From Luscinia megarhynchos (Eukaryota; Chordata; Aves; Passeriformes; Turdidae): a stretch of DNA of 64,000 nt. Where the stretch lies: the NCBI GenBank assembly GCA_034336665.1, contig CM067585.1:1301001-1365000 (forward strand). Reading direction: 5' to 3'. Both the position numbers and the translations under genes were made by a program. How positions within the stretch are numbered: position 1 is the first letter of the stretch; the number at the start of each line of letters is the position of its first letter. Of this stretch, positions 35,501-43,919 are shown piece by piece. The notes beneath the pieces were generated by a model, which made no database searches, was not told the DNA's origin, and was given only the letters and a program-made list of their open reading frames with translations.

Positions 35501-36974
35501 CTCTGGTTTAGGGCCACAGTCACGGTTTTTAGGGTTTCCCCACAGCCTGCATCCCCCAAACTCCCTGCCTGCCCCAGACCTGCAGGGCTCTGGTTTAGGG
35601 CCACAGTCACGGTTTTTAGGGTTCTCCACAGAGCCTGCATCCCCCAAACTGCCTCGGGGCCTGCCCCAGACCTGCAGGGCTCTGGTTTAGGGCCACAATC
35701 AGGGTTTTTAGGGTTTCTCCACAGCCTGCATCCCCTCAAACTGCCCTGGCTGTCCCAGACCTGCAGGGCTCTGGTTTAGGGCCACAGTCACGGTTTTTAG
35801 GGTTTCCCCACAGCCTGCATCCCCCAACCTGCCCCGGGGACAGCCCCAGGGACCAGCCCCCGGCACGGGGGCGGTGACCAAGGGGCGCTGCTCGCTCTGC
35901 CCGCAGCCTGCGCTGCTCGGACCACCCGCAGGTGAACAAGCTGATGCTGACGGAGGCGAGCGGCGCCGGGAGCGCGGCCGGGCCGGGCGGGGCGGAGGAG
36001 GGCGGGCTGCGCCGAGCCCACGACAACGAGCAGGACGGCGTGTGCTACAACTACAGCTTCTTCCACCTGTGCCTGCTGCTCGCCGCGCTCTACATCATGA
36101 TGACCCTCACCAACTGGTACAGGTGGGAGCGCCGGGGGCACCGCGGCTGGCGCGGTTCCGGCAGCTCGCTGCGCCTGGGATGCTGGGCACAGCTGAGGTG
36201 TGCGAAGCTGCTGCATGTGCTTTAGTTTGCAGCTTTAATTGTTGTGAGGGTCGTGCCTGGGCTTTGCCAGCGTCCTCTGCTGCAGCCCGGGATGGGAGGA
36301 GGGGGAGCAGGGAGCGAGGCTGCGGCTGCAGTGGTGGGGTCACACCCTGGGGGTGGCTGCACAGGTGGGGTGACACCCGGGGTGGCTGCAGCCATTTGTC
36401 ACACCCGGGGGTGGCTGCAGAGGTAGGGGGTCGACACCTGGGGGTGGCTGCAGTCATTTGTCACACCCGGGGGTGGCTGCAGAGGTGGGGGTCACACCCG
36501 GGGTGGCTGCAGCCGTGGGTCACATCTGGGGGTGGCTGCAGAGGTCGGGTCACACCCTGGGGTGGCTGCAGAGGTGGGGTGACACCCGGGGTGGCTGCAG
36601 CCCTGGGGTCACACCTGGGGGTGGCTGCAGTCATTTGTCACACCCGGGGATGGCTGCAGAGGGGGGGGTCACACCCTGGGAGTGGCTGCAGCCATGGGTC
36701 ACACCCGGGGGTGGCTGCAGTCATTTGTCACACCCGGGGTGGCTGCAGACATTCCCTGTTCCCTGGGTGGCACCACCCGTCCCTGCCCGGCAGGGTGTCA
36801 CAGTGTGGGTGCCACCCTCGTGCTCGCTGTTCCAGGCCGGATGAGAGCTTGCAGGTGCTGAGGAGCCCCTGGACGGCCGTGTGGGTGAAGATCTGCTCCA
36901 GCTGGGCCGGGCTCCTGCTCTACCTCTGGACCCTCGTGGCTCCTCTGCTGCTGCCGGACCGGGACTTCAGCTAA
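20544..36974 (+). CDS. SERINC2: Serine incorporator 2 (ten-exon gene, coding span)
   Basis: Joined coding exons are 20544-20582, 30106-30267, 32022-32209, 32304-32383, 32493-32630, 32733-32902, 33885-33975, 34084-34219, 35907-36122 and 36836-36974: 1359 nt, 452 residues, close to the roughly 456 of human SERINC2. All introns are GT-AG and every split codon restores a residue expected for the family. The protein starts [13 protein letters not shown], has a Cys-rich stretch (about residues 16-29) and about ten hydrophobic segments (near 37-58, 99-117, 131-150, 158-180, 204-226, 238-258, 266-288, 318-336, 388-405, 425-445), and ends in PDRDFS. N301-S-T is a possible N-glycosylation site in the loop before segment 8. 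Known of the family: multipass membrane proteins first linked to serine incorporation into phosphatidylserine and sphingolipids, later to lipid scrambling. SERINC2 is chosen over paralogues from remembered similarity along the whole length, including VAPLLL near the C-terminus. The loop at about 346-360 is Gly/Ala-rich where human SERINC2 has a Gln run. Confidence 0.95.
20801..21165. other. SERINC2 intron 1, proximal unique part
   Basis: G-rich intronic sequence between the CpG island and the first intronic minisatellite. No element recognised. Confidence 0.5.
21170..22335. repeat. Minisatellite in SERINC2 intron 1, unit about 39-40 bp
   Basis: About thirty copies built on GTGTGATTTGGGGTGCCATG plus a GGCCCAGGC- or GTACCTGCAG-type joiner. 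It explains the 948-, 503- and 457-residue minus-strand ORFs here, whose translations repeat [12 protein letters not shown]. Confidence 0.93.
22336..22995. other. SERINC2 intron 1, unique segment with a diverged duplication
   Basis: Mostly single-copy. Two diverged copies of GAAGGGGCTG...GAGCTGAAGAAC...AAACCCAAACC occur at about 22773-22840 and 22927-22995 and appear to be the source of the 68-bp array that follows. Confidence 0.5.
22996..23385. repeat. 68-bp tandem array in SERINC2 intron 1
   Basis: CTAGTCCGTATTTTTTTGCT recurs at 23001, 23069, 23137, 23205, 23273 and 23341, an exact 68-bp period. Each unit also has a poly-A/C stretch (AAAAAAACCCAAACC). The copies are nearly identical, pointing to recent expansion. 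Confidence 0.95.
23386..23870. other. SERINC2 intron 1, unique segment
   Basis: Single-copy intronic DNA. No element recognised. Confidence 0.5.
23875..25650. repeat. GGTGTAGTTGGG-type minisatellite in SERINC2 intron 1
   Basis: Degenerate repeats of about 14-15 bp built on GTGTAGTTGGGTTG and GTGATGTAGTTGGGG, becoming more irregular towards 25 kb. The + strand is almost free of C. Minus ORFs rich in Thr/Pro/His/Gln are artefacts. Confidence 0.9.
25690..27665. repeat. GTTGCTCTGTCGGTGTTTTT minisatellite in SERINC2 intron 1
   Basis: About sixty to seventy copies of blocks built on TTTTTGGGGTGCTGTT and TTGCTCTGTCGGTGTTTTTG, in units of roughly 27-45 bp. It generates uninterrupted ORFs of 762, 663 and 402 codons in different forward frames ([16 protein letters not shown]), all judged artefacts. 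It contains regular CpG (GTCGGT). Confidence 0.93.
27666..28259. other. SERINC2 intron 1, unique segment
   Basis: A short CpG-rich patch (about 27666-27770) then ordinary intronic DNA. No exon recognised. Confidence 0.5.
28260..28630 (+). mobile_element. CR1 LINE 3'-end fragment in intron 1
   Basis: Contains GGAGAAGCTCCAGCAGAGCT, GGACAAGGCAGGAGGGACAG and GTGCCCAAGGCCAGGCTGGA. Closely similar to the copy at 61535. Confidence 0.87.
28640..29350. other. SERINC2 intron 1, AT-rich unique island
   Basis: Unusually AT-rich for this window, with TGCATTTAAAGG, GTGCATTTTAATGCG and GTCTCTAATTGAAAG (about 28795-28945). The composition could mark a conserved intronic regulatory element. No coding or repeat identity was seen. 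Confidence 0.35.
29351..30105. other. SERINC2 intron 1, distal part
   Basis: Single-copy intronic DNA ending in the exon 2 acceptor. No element recognised. Confidence 0.5.
30106..30267 (+). CDS. SERINC2: SERINC2 coding exon 2
   Basis: Residues 14-67, phase 0 at both ends, acceptor CCTTGCAG and donor GTAAAG. It encodes the Cys-rich motif [14 protein letters not shown] and the first membrane segment, then a PGVE motif before the first lumenal loop. It lies 9.5 kb from exon 1. Confidence 0.95.
30720..30890 (-). mobile_element. CR1 LINE 3'-end fragment in intron 2
   Basis: Antisense: AATCACAGAATGGTTTGGGT at the element's 3' terminus, CACCTCCCACTGTCCCAGGC, then GGATCCAGGGGCAGCCACAG. Confidence 0.85.
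30982..31991. mobile_element. Solo LTR (ERVL-like) in intron 2
   Basis: 1010 bp from TGTCCAGGTTTGAAGGACAG to CACCCAAGACA. Flanks ATGAT (30977-30981) and ATGCT (31992-31996) are a 5-bp duplication with one mismatch, as expected for ERVL-type insertions. About 400 bp are six tandem copies of a 60-85 bp unit centred on AACAGGAGATATCTCC. Orientation is uncertain, probably minus. It ends 30 bp before exon 3. Confidence 0.85.
32022..32209 (+). CDS. SERINC2: SERINC2 coding exon 3
   Basis: Residues 68-129 plus two bases of Gly130. The acceptor is CTGTTTCAG and the donor GTGCGT is non-consensus at +4 (C for A/G-rich context). It encodes the loop with [14 protein letters not shown] and the second membrane segment. 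A solo LTR ends only 30 bp upstream, so the acceptor region is very compact. Confidence 0.94.
32304..32383 (+). CDS. SERINC2: SERINC2 coding exon 4
   Basis: Completes Gly130, then residues 131-156, and leaves one base of Val157. It encodes [20 protein letters not shown], a hallmark membrane segment of the family. The intron before it is only 94 bp. Donor GTGAGG. Confidence 0.96.
32493..32630 (+). CDS. SERINC2: SERINC2 coding exon 5
   Basis: Residues 157-202 plus the first base of Ala203. It encodes [20 protein letters not shown] and the following loop ending GWYA. Acceptor CTCTCCAG, donor GTGGGT. Confidence 0.96.
32733..32902 (+). CDS. SERINC2: SERINC2 coding exon 6
   Basis: Residues 203-259, ending in phase 0 with ILPKIQ. 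It holds two membrane segments separated by the Cys-containing loop [16 protein letters not shown]. Donor GTGAGG. The next intron becomes minisatellite within about ten bases. Confidence 0.96.
32913..33870. repeat. Minisatellite filling SERINC2 intron 6, unit about 41 bp
   Basis: About twenty-three copies built on ACCCAGGACATTGGGGCTGT, GTCACCCC and GGGTACAGGAGCA. It starts about ten bases after the exon 6 donor and stops about 15 bases before the exon 7 acceptor, so nearly the whole 982-bp intron is repeat. Read-through ORFs of 604 and 625 codons are artefacts of exons joined to it. Confidence 0.95.
33885..33975 (+). CDS. SERINC2: SERINC2 coding exon 7
   Basis: Residues 260-289 plus one base of Thr290. 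It encodes [20 protein letters not shown] and [10 protein letters not shown], a strongly conserved membrane segment. Acceptor TGTTTCAG lies about 15 bp after the intron 6 minisatellite ends. Donor GTAAGC. Confidence 0.96.
34084..34219 (+). CDS. SERINC2: SERINC2 coding exon 8
   Basis: Residues 290-334 plus two bases of Ser335. It starts [16 protein letters not shown] (possible N-glycosylation at N301) and ends in the membrane segment [20 protein letters not shown]. The preceding intron is 108 bp. Donor GTGAGG. Confidence 0.95.
34341..34573 (-). mobile_element. Short LTR in intron 8
   Basis: 233 bp from TGTAAGGAAA to CACCTGACA on the + strand. On the minus strand AATAAAGC is a poly(A) signal near one end and the terminus is CTTACA. 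It is followed at 34574 by a polypurine tract (minus strand AGAGGGGAA), so it is the 3' LTR of a truncated provirus. Confidence 0.7.
34574..34830 (-). mobile_element. Non-coding ERV internal remnant
   Basis: AT-rich sequence next to the polypurine tract of the LTR above, interpreted as the 3' internal end of the same element. No ORF or viral protein fragment was recognised. Confidence 0.45.
34840..35165. mobile_element. CR1-derived mosaic in intron 8
   Basis: Antisense CR1-like motifs (GCACCCCAGGGCCTTTCCCA, GGACCTGGGGTTGTTC) resembling 19610-19700, then a short sense piece (CTGAAGGGGTTAAGAG, TTTGGACAAGGG). Confidence 0.55.
35170..35830. repeat. 88-bp tandem array in intron 8 with decoy splice acceptors
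   Basis: Seven copies, mostly of 88 bp, each with GTCCCAGACCTGCAGGGCTC, GGTTTAGGGCCACAGTCACG and TTTTTAGGGTTTCCCCACAG. Most copies end in a pyrimidine-rich run plus CACAG followed by CCTGC or TCTGC, like the true exon 9 acceptor at 35906. AG positions: 35262, 35350, 35438, 35545, 35631/35633, 35724, 35813. Confidence 0.93.
35907..36122 (+). CDS. SERINC2: SERINC2 coding exon 9
   Basis: Completes Ser335 and runs to Tyr406, leaving two bases of Arg407. It contains [13 protein letters not shown], a Gly/Ala/Glu-rich low-complexity loop, the motif [15 protein letters not shown], and a membrane segment ending MMTLTNWY. The acceptor CCCGCAG is followed by CCTGC, the same bases that follow each decoy acceptor in the intron 8 array. 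Confidence 0.95.
36330..36760. repeat. Minisatellite in SERINC2 intron 9, unit about 28-34 bp
   Basis: About fourteen copies built on GGTCACACCCGGGGGTGGCT plus GCAGAGGTGG or GCAGTCATTT joiners. It stops about 75 bp before the exon 10 acceptor. Confidence 0.92.
36836..36974 (+). CDS. SERINC2: SERINC2 coding exon 10 (terminal) and stop
   Basis: Residues 407-452 and the TAA stop at 36972-36974. It encodes [20 protein letters not shown], the last membrane segment, and the C-terminus PDRDFS. Acceptor TGTTCCAG. Confidence 0.96.
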
Positions 36975-37510
36975 GGTGGCCCTGGACGTGCTGCTGCCAT
37001 CGTGGCTTTGTCCCTCGGGGCTGGGGACAGCCCCAGCTCTGCCCCAGCCTCAGTTGTGCATGCAGGAGCTGCCGTGCTGGGTTGTGCCTTTTTGCAGCTC
37101 TTTTGTTTTAATTTGAAAGGGATGAAGTGCCAAGCAGAGAAAATTAAGGGCTGGGAGAGACCTGAGGGTGTTTTTACAGCTCTCACCATCTCCCTGTTCA
37201 CGTAGTGCCTTTGGAGTGCCTCCAGACCCTCTCACCCAGCAGACACCACTGGGAGGGTTTGGTTCTCACCAGCTGCCGGTGCCCCGGGACCGTGCTGCCT
37301 TTTGGGGTCTCTGACCCAGGACCCGGCGGGGGTGGTGTCCCCAAACAGCCTGGGGGAAAACAAACCCCGGCGACTTGTGGCTGGAGGCAGAGGTGCCGCC
37401 GCAGCTGCCGGGGCTGCCCGGCAGGAGGAGAGGTCCCTGTCCCCTCCGGAGCACGGGTCAGGCTGGCCCCAGCTCTTGGCCTCGGTAATAAAGTCTCGTT
37501 TGGAGTAAAC
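36975..37510 (+). other. SERINC2: SERINC2 3' untranslated region (approximate)
   Basis: Unique sequence between the stop and the only clear poly(A) signal downstream. The cleavage point is inferred to be within about 20 bases of the signal, with a GT-rich stretch just beyond (about 37510-37530). No microRNA or other element is claimed. Confidence 0.7.
37487..37492 (+). terminator. SERINC2: Poly(A) signal AATAAA
   Basis: Canonical AATAAA about 510 bp after the SERINC2 stop, followed by a GT-rich stretch. It lies about 370 bp before the CCCAT array. Confidence 0.8.
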
Positions 37511-37860
37511 GCGGTGGGTTTGTCCTTCGGAGCGTTTCCCGGTGTGCGGGTGCGCAGCGGGCGGAGGGAGCGGGGTGTTTTACCCCGCCCGGCGCCGGGG
37601 CGGGGCACAGCTGGCTGCCCGGGGCGCCGGCAGGGCTGGCATCACGGTGGGGCCTGGGAACGTAGAGCCCTGGACCCCACTGCCAGCCTGAGCCGTGGTG
37701 GTGGGGGTGAGCAGAGGGGTGCAGACCGCGCCCAGGGCACAGGGGGACGGGGAGACCCCACACGGCGCTGCGGGGCACAGAGCAGGGGGTGCCCCGGCTG
37801 GGAGCTGGGCAGTGCCCACCGCCCACAGCAGCACATCGCAGTTCTGTTCCCGCTCCCATC
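37511..37860. other. Unique sequence downstream of SERINC2
   Basis: GC-rich single-copy spacer between the poly(A) site and the satellite block. Nothing recognised. Confidence 0.5.
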
Positions 37861-37864
37861 CCTG

Positions 37865-38025
37865 CTCCCATCCTATCCCATCCCATCCCATCCCATCCCA
37901 TCCCATCCCATCCCATCCCATCCCATCCCATCCCATCCCATCCCATCCCATCCCATCCCATCCCATCCCATCCCATCCCATCCCATCCCATCCCATCCCA
38001 TCCCATCCCATCCCATCCCATATCC
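37865..38025. repeat. (CCCAT)n microsatellite
   Basis: About thirty near-perfect copies of TCCCA in a row, then irregular variants. Confidence 0.97.
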
Positions 38026-38175
38026 CATCCTGTTCCCATCCCGTTCCCATCCCATATCCCATATCCCATATCCCATATCCCATATCCCATATCCCATATC
38101 CCATATCCCATATCCCATCCCCATTCCCATATCCCATCCCATCACATTCCCGTTCCCATCCCATCCCGTTCCCGT
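38026..38175. repeat. (ATATCCC)n repeat
   Basis: Runs of CATATCC and CCCGTTCCCATCC directly following the CCCAT array, probably derived from it. Confidence 0.9.
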
Positions 38176-38244
38176 GCGCGGCGGTTCCAGCCACGCGGTG
38201 GCGCTGCGAGCCCGCGGAGCGACACCCGCGCCCCGCACCGGCAC

Positions 38245-40195
38245 CGAGAGACTCCATCCTGCACCCACTGACTCCATCCTGCACCCAGTGACTCCATCCC
38301 GCACCCTGTGACTCCATCCTGCACCCACTGACTCCATCCTGCACCCTGTGACTCCATCCTGCACCCAGTGACTCCATCCTGCACCGAGTGACTCCATCCT
38401 GCACCCTGTGACTCCATCCTGCACCCAGAGACTCCATCCTGCACCGAGTGACTCCATCCTGCACCCTGTGACTCCATCCTGCACCCACTGACTCCATCCT
38501 GCACCCACTGACTCCATCCTGCACCGAGTGACTCCATCCTGCACCCTGTGACTCCATCCTGCACCGAGTGACTCCATCCTGCACCCACTGACTCCATCCT
38601 GCACCCACTGACTCCATCCTGCACCGAGTGACTCCATCCTGCACCCACTGACTCCATCCTGCACCCTGTGACTCCATCCTGCACCCAGTGACTCCATCCT
38701 GCACCCACTGACTCCATCCTGCACCCAGAGACTCCATCCTGCACCGAGTGACTCCATCCTGCACCCAGTGACTCCATCCTGCACCCACTGACTCCATCCT
38801 GCACCCTGTGACTCCATCCTGCACCCACTGACTCCATCCTGCACCCACTGACTCCATCCTGCACCGAGTGACTCCATCCTGCACCCAGTGACTCCATCCT
38901 GCACCCCAGAGACTCCATCCCGCACCCTTGTGACTCCATCCTGCACCCAGAGACTCCATCCTGCACCCAGTGACTCCATCCTGCACCCAGTGACTCCATC
39001 CTGCACCCCTGTGACTCCATCCTGCACCCACTGACTCCATCCTGCACCGAGTGACTCCATCCTGCACCCAGTGACTCCATCCTGCACCCACTGACTCCAT
39101 CCTGCACCCACTGACTCCATCCTGCACCGAGTGACTCCATCCTGCACCCAGTGACTCCATCCTGCACCCTGTGACTCCATCCTGCACCCAGTGACTCCAT
39201 CCTGCACCCAGAGACTCCATCCTGCACCCTGTGACTCCATCCTGCACCCAGAGACTCCATCCTGCACCCAGTGACTCCATCCTGCACCCACTGACTCCAT
39301 CCCGCACCCCTGTGACTCCATCCTGCACCCACTGACTCCATCCTGCACCCAGAGACTCCATCCTGCACCCAGTGACTCCATCCTGCACCCAGAGACTCCA
39401 TCCTGCACCCAGTGACTCCATCCTGCACCCAGTGACTCCATCCTGCACCCAGTGACTCCATCCTGCACCCAGAGACTCCATCCTGCACCCAGTGACCCCC
39501 ACCCCGCACCCAGTGACTCCATCCTGCACTCAGTGACTCCATCCTGCACCCACTGACTCCATCCTGCACCCAGTGACTCCATCCTGCACCCTGTGACTCC
39601 ATCCTGCACCCAGTGACTCCATCCCGCACCCCGTGACTCCATCCTGCACCGAGTGACTCCATCCTGCACCGAGAGACTCCATCCCGCACCCTGTGACTCC
39701 ATCCTGCACCCACTGACTCCATCCTGCACCCAGTGACTCCATCCTGCACCCTGTGACTCCATCCTGCACCCAGTGACTCCATCCTGCACCCAGTGACTCC
39801 ATCCTGCACCGAGTGACTCCATCCTGCACCCAGAGACTCCATCCCGCACCGAGTGACTCCATCCTGCACCCACTGACTCCATCCTGCACCCACTGACTCC
39901 ATCCTGCACCCACTGACTCCATCCTGCACCCAGTGACTCCATCCTGCACCGAGTGACTCCATCCTGCACCCACTGACTCCATCCTGCACCGAGTGACTCC
40001 ATCCTGCACCCAGAGACTCCATCCTGCACCGAGTGACTCCATCCTGCACCCACTGACTCCATCCTGCACCCACTGACTCCATCCTGCACCCACTGACTCC
40101 ATCCTGCACCCAGAGACTCCATCCTGCACCCAGTGACTCCATCCTGCACCGAGTGACTCCATCCTGCACCGAGTGACTCCATCCTGCACTCAGCA
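38245..40195. repeat. 20-bp satellite GACTCCATCCTGCACCCAGT
   Basis: About ninety-seven copies, near-perfect except for a few variable positions in the last five bases (CCAGT, CCACT, CCTGT, CGAGT, CCAGA) and occasional CCCGC. Twenty bases is 20 codons per three units, so every frame stays open for long runs. ORFs of 806, 684, 649 and 219 codons on the minus strand are artefacts. Confidence 0.97.
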
Positions 40196-40419
40196 CTCAC
40201 CCAGCACCGACCCTGCAATGATCCCACACCCAAGTGACCCTTATCCCACACCCAGTGACACCCATCATGCACCCAGTGATGCTCACCCTGCACCCTGCAC
40301 TCACCCAGAGCCCTGCACCCATCCTGGACCCAGAACCCGCACTAATCCTGCTCCCTCATCCTGCTCCCAGTGACCCTGCACCCACCCTGCACTCTTCATC
40401 CTCCACCCCGCATTCACCC

Positions 40420-42120
40420 TGCACCCAGAGACCCTCATCCTGCACCCAGTGACCCTCACCCCGCACCCAGTGACCCTGCACCCATCCCGGACCCAGAACC
40501 CGGCACTAATCCTGCCCTCATCCTGCTCCCAGTGACCCTGCACCCATCCTGCACCCTGCATTCACCTGCACCCAGAGACTCCCCACCCTGCACCCAGAGA
40601 CCCTCACCCTGCACCCAGTGACCCCGCACCCATCCTGCACCCCTGCACTCGTCCTGCATCCTTCACCCAGCACCCTGCATTCACTCCTGCACCCAGAGAC
40701 CCTCACCCCGCACCCAGTGACCCTCATCCTGCACCCAGAGACCCCCACCCCGCACCCAGAGACCCTCATCCTGCACCCAGAGACCCCTCACCCTGCACCC
40801 AGAGACCCCCACCCCGCACCCAGAGACCCTCATCCTGCACCCAGTGACCTTTCATCCTGCACCCAGAGACCCCCCACCCTGCACCCAGAGACTCTCACCC
40901 TGCACCCAGAGACCCTCATCCTGCACCCAGAGACCCCCACCCCGCACCCAGTGACCCTCACCCCGCACCCAGAGACCCCCTACCCTGCACCCAGTGACCC
41001 TCACCCTGCACCCAGAGACCCCCCACCCCGCACCCAGTGACCCTCATCCTGCACCCAGAGACCCCCCACCCTGCACCCAGTGACCCTCACCCTGCACCCA
41101 GAGACCCCCACCTCCACCCAGTGACCCTGCACCCATCCTGCACCCTGCACTCGTCCTGCATCCTTCACCCAGCACCCTGCATTCACCCCTGCACCCAGAG
41201 ACCCTCACCCTGCACCCAGTGACCCTCACCCTGCACCCAGAGACCCTCACCCTGCACCCAGTGACCCTCACCCTGCACCCAGTGACCCCCACCCCGCACC
41301 CAGGAGACCCTCATCCTGCACCCAGTGACCTTCATCCTGCACCCAGAGACCCCCACCCCGCACCCAGAGACCCTCACCCTGCACCCAGTGACCTCACCCA
41401 GCACCCTGCACTCGTCCTGCATCCTTCACCCAGCACCCTGCATTCACCTGCACCCAGTGACCCTCATCCTGCACCCAGAGACCCCCACCCTGCACCCAGT
41501 GACCCTCATCCTGCACCCAGTGACCCTCATCCTGCACCCAGCGACCCCCATCCTGCACCCAGTGACCTCATCCTGCACCCAGTGACCCCCACCCCGCACC
41601 CAGTGACCCTCATCCTGCACCCAGTGACCCTCATCCTGCACCCAGTGACCCCCCACCCTGCACCCAGTGACCTCATCCTGCACCCAGTGACCCCCACCCT
41701 CCACCCAGTGACCCTCACCCTGCACCCAGAGACCCCTCATCCCGCACCCAGTGACCCCCACCCTGCACCCAGAGACCCCCACCCTGCACCCAGAGACCCT
41801 CATCCTGCACCCAGTGACCCTCATCCTGCACCCAGAGACCCCCACCCTGCACCCAGAGACCCTCATCCTGCACCCAGAGACCCCCCACCCCGCACCCAGA
41901 GACCCCCACCCTGCACCCAGAGACCCTCATCCTGCACCCAGAGACCCCCACCCCGCACCCAGAGACCCCCACCCTGCACCCAGAGACCCCCACCCTGCAC
42001 CCAGAGACCCCCACCCTGCACCCAGAGACCCTCATCCTGCACCCAGTGACCCTCACCCTGCACCCAGTGACCCTCATCCTGCACCCAGTGACCCCCACCC
42101 TGCACTCACCCTGCATCCCA
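40420..42120. repeat. 21-bp satellite GACCCTCATCCTGCACCCAG
   Basis: About seventy copies related to the 20-bp array, with GACCCCCACCCTGCACCCAG variants, broken by blocks of CACTCGTCCTGCATCCTTCA. A short irregular transition occupies 40200-40420. Since 21 is a multiple of three, one frame per strand stays open (His/Pro/Ala-rich +, Gly/Cys/Arg/Val-rich -). Confidence 0.95.
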
Positions 42121-43100
42121 TAACTTTCATCCTGCCCCCTGCACCCTTCACCCTTCACCCTGCCCCCTGCACCCTTCACTCTGCACCCTGCGTCCCTGCA
42201 CCCTGCAGGGAAGGTTCTGGAAAGGATCAAATTGCCAGATTTATTTTCCCATCACGCCTCCCTTCATCATTTATTTCCAGGAGAATGTTTTTGCTCCCTG
42301 TTTTCTTCAGGAGCCCCTGGCAGGTCTGGCCCCAATGCCACAGTGCACCCCAAAACGATGCAGGAAACTGAGGCAGGGCACTGGGGTGACCCTGGCCCTG
42401 CTGCCTTTGGCTTTCCTGCATTTGGGGTTTCAACACCCCGATGGCAGCTTGTTCCCTGTGGCATCTGCCCCATCCCTCTGGATTTCTGTCCCCACGTTCA
42501 TCCTGAGCTGTGCAAAGCACCCTGAGCCCCCAGGAATTCCAGTCTGGCTGCTTTTGCCTTCCTGGCTGTATTTAATGAGAATAAATTAAAAAAAAAGAAA
42601 AAAAAAGATGGATTGATGGCACAAAATCCCCCAGGACTAAGCATGAGGTGAGTGGGACTCACCTCAGTCTGAGCCCCCCAGTTCTCTCTCTGGGCATGTT
42701 CTGAACTCTCCACAGAGTTCTGGCTGTTCTGCATTTCCTTCTCAGCAAGTATAATCCATATCTGAGTCCAAACACCCAGTTTTGTGCAGGAGGGGAGGAG
42801 GGAAGCAGCTCCCTGCCAGCTGGGCACCACCACTGAGCTCAGCCTGGCACGGGAGAGGCTGCAGGAGTGTCCCCTGTCCCCTGGAGGTGTCACCCCCCGC
42901 CCCGAGGTGCCCAGAGCTGCCCCTGGGATCCCCCAGCCAGGGACTCACGGGTCTGATGGAAAAGGGAAAAGTGCCATGGAGAGATCTGGGAGAGTGCAAG
43001 CAGCACAGAGCCATGAGGGACTGAAACCTTCCTTCATCTGGGGACTGTCACTTCAAAGGGGAAAGTCCCCACAGGCAGCAGCACCAGCAGCAGCAGCTGC
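42121..43100. other. Unique sequence, nothing recognised
   Basis: Single-copy DNA with an AT-rich run near 42570-42610. No exon recognised. Confidence 0.5.
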
Positions 43101-43104
43101 TGCA

Positions 43105-43475
43105 TTTCTAGGGGTGACACCTGGAGAGCTCCAGGCAGAGCTCAGAGCCCCTGGCAGGGCCTGGAGGGTGACAGGAGAGCTCAGAGGGACTGGGGACAGG
43201 GCAGGGAGGGGCAGGATGAGGGAGAAGGAGTTTAATCTAAATGAGGATGGGTTTAGATCGCATATTAGGGAGAAATTCCTCTCTGTGAGGGTGGGCAGGG
43301 CTGGGATGGAATTCCAGAGCAGCTGTGGCTGCCCCGGATCCCTGGCAGTGCCCAGTTGTCCCTGGAAGTGCTTGGAGCAGCCTGAGATAGTGGAATTGTC
43401 CCTGCCCATGGCAAGGAGGAAAACTGCATGAGCTTTAAGATCCCTTCCAACCCAACCCATTCTATTTCCATGATA
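43105..43475 (+). mobile_element. CR1 LINE 3'-end fragment
   Basis: Carries GGGGTGACACCTGGAGAGCT, GAATTCCAGAGCAGCTGTGG and the terminus CATTCTATTTCCATGA. It retains more of the 5' side than most copies here (TTTAATCTAAATGAGGATGG). Confidence 0.85.
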
Positions 43476-43915
43476 ATTTTCCGGGTGAATAATTCATCAG
43501 CGAACATCTGCCACCTCCAGCTCAGCAGAAAACACAGCCCTGGGCTGGGTCCCCTCCCTGCTGTCCCTGCCCCGAGTCCCAGCTCCAGCCCGGAGAGGGG
43601 GTCAGGGACACGCTGGGACCCTCCCCACCGCACTCATTACCGCCCCGGGTGCCGTTAATTGCTCTAATTACTGTCCCGAGGGATGGATGGGGAGGTGAGG
43701 CTGAGTGGGAGCCCAGGAAAAGCCGTGCAGCAGCCACAGAAGGTGACAGCGACCACTGCGCTCCCAAATTAAACTGGATTTAACCCCAGGGCTGGGCACA
43801 GGACCCTCCCTGGGGTCACCGAGCGTTTGGGACCGTGAGAAGGGAGGAGCCCCCGTGACACCCAGGACAGAGTCGACCCTGGCCCCGCGATCCCGCTGCT
43901 TCCAGGGGCTCCCCA
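43476..43915. other. Unique sequence, nothing recognised
   Basis: GC-rich single-copy DNA with a homeodomain-like TTAATTGCTCTAATTA near 43654. No exon recognised. Confidence 0.45.
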
Positions 43916-43919
43916 GCAT

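Noticed and set aside
37580..40293. ORFs of 806, 684, 649 and 219 codons on the minus strand with ESLGAGWSHWVQDGV repeats
   Set aside because: They are products of the 20-bp satellite, where three units equal 20 codons and no frame contains a stop.
41219..42049. 276-codon His/Pro/Ala-rich ORF
   Set aside because: Product of the 21-bp satellite, a multiple of three so one frame remains open.
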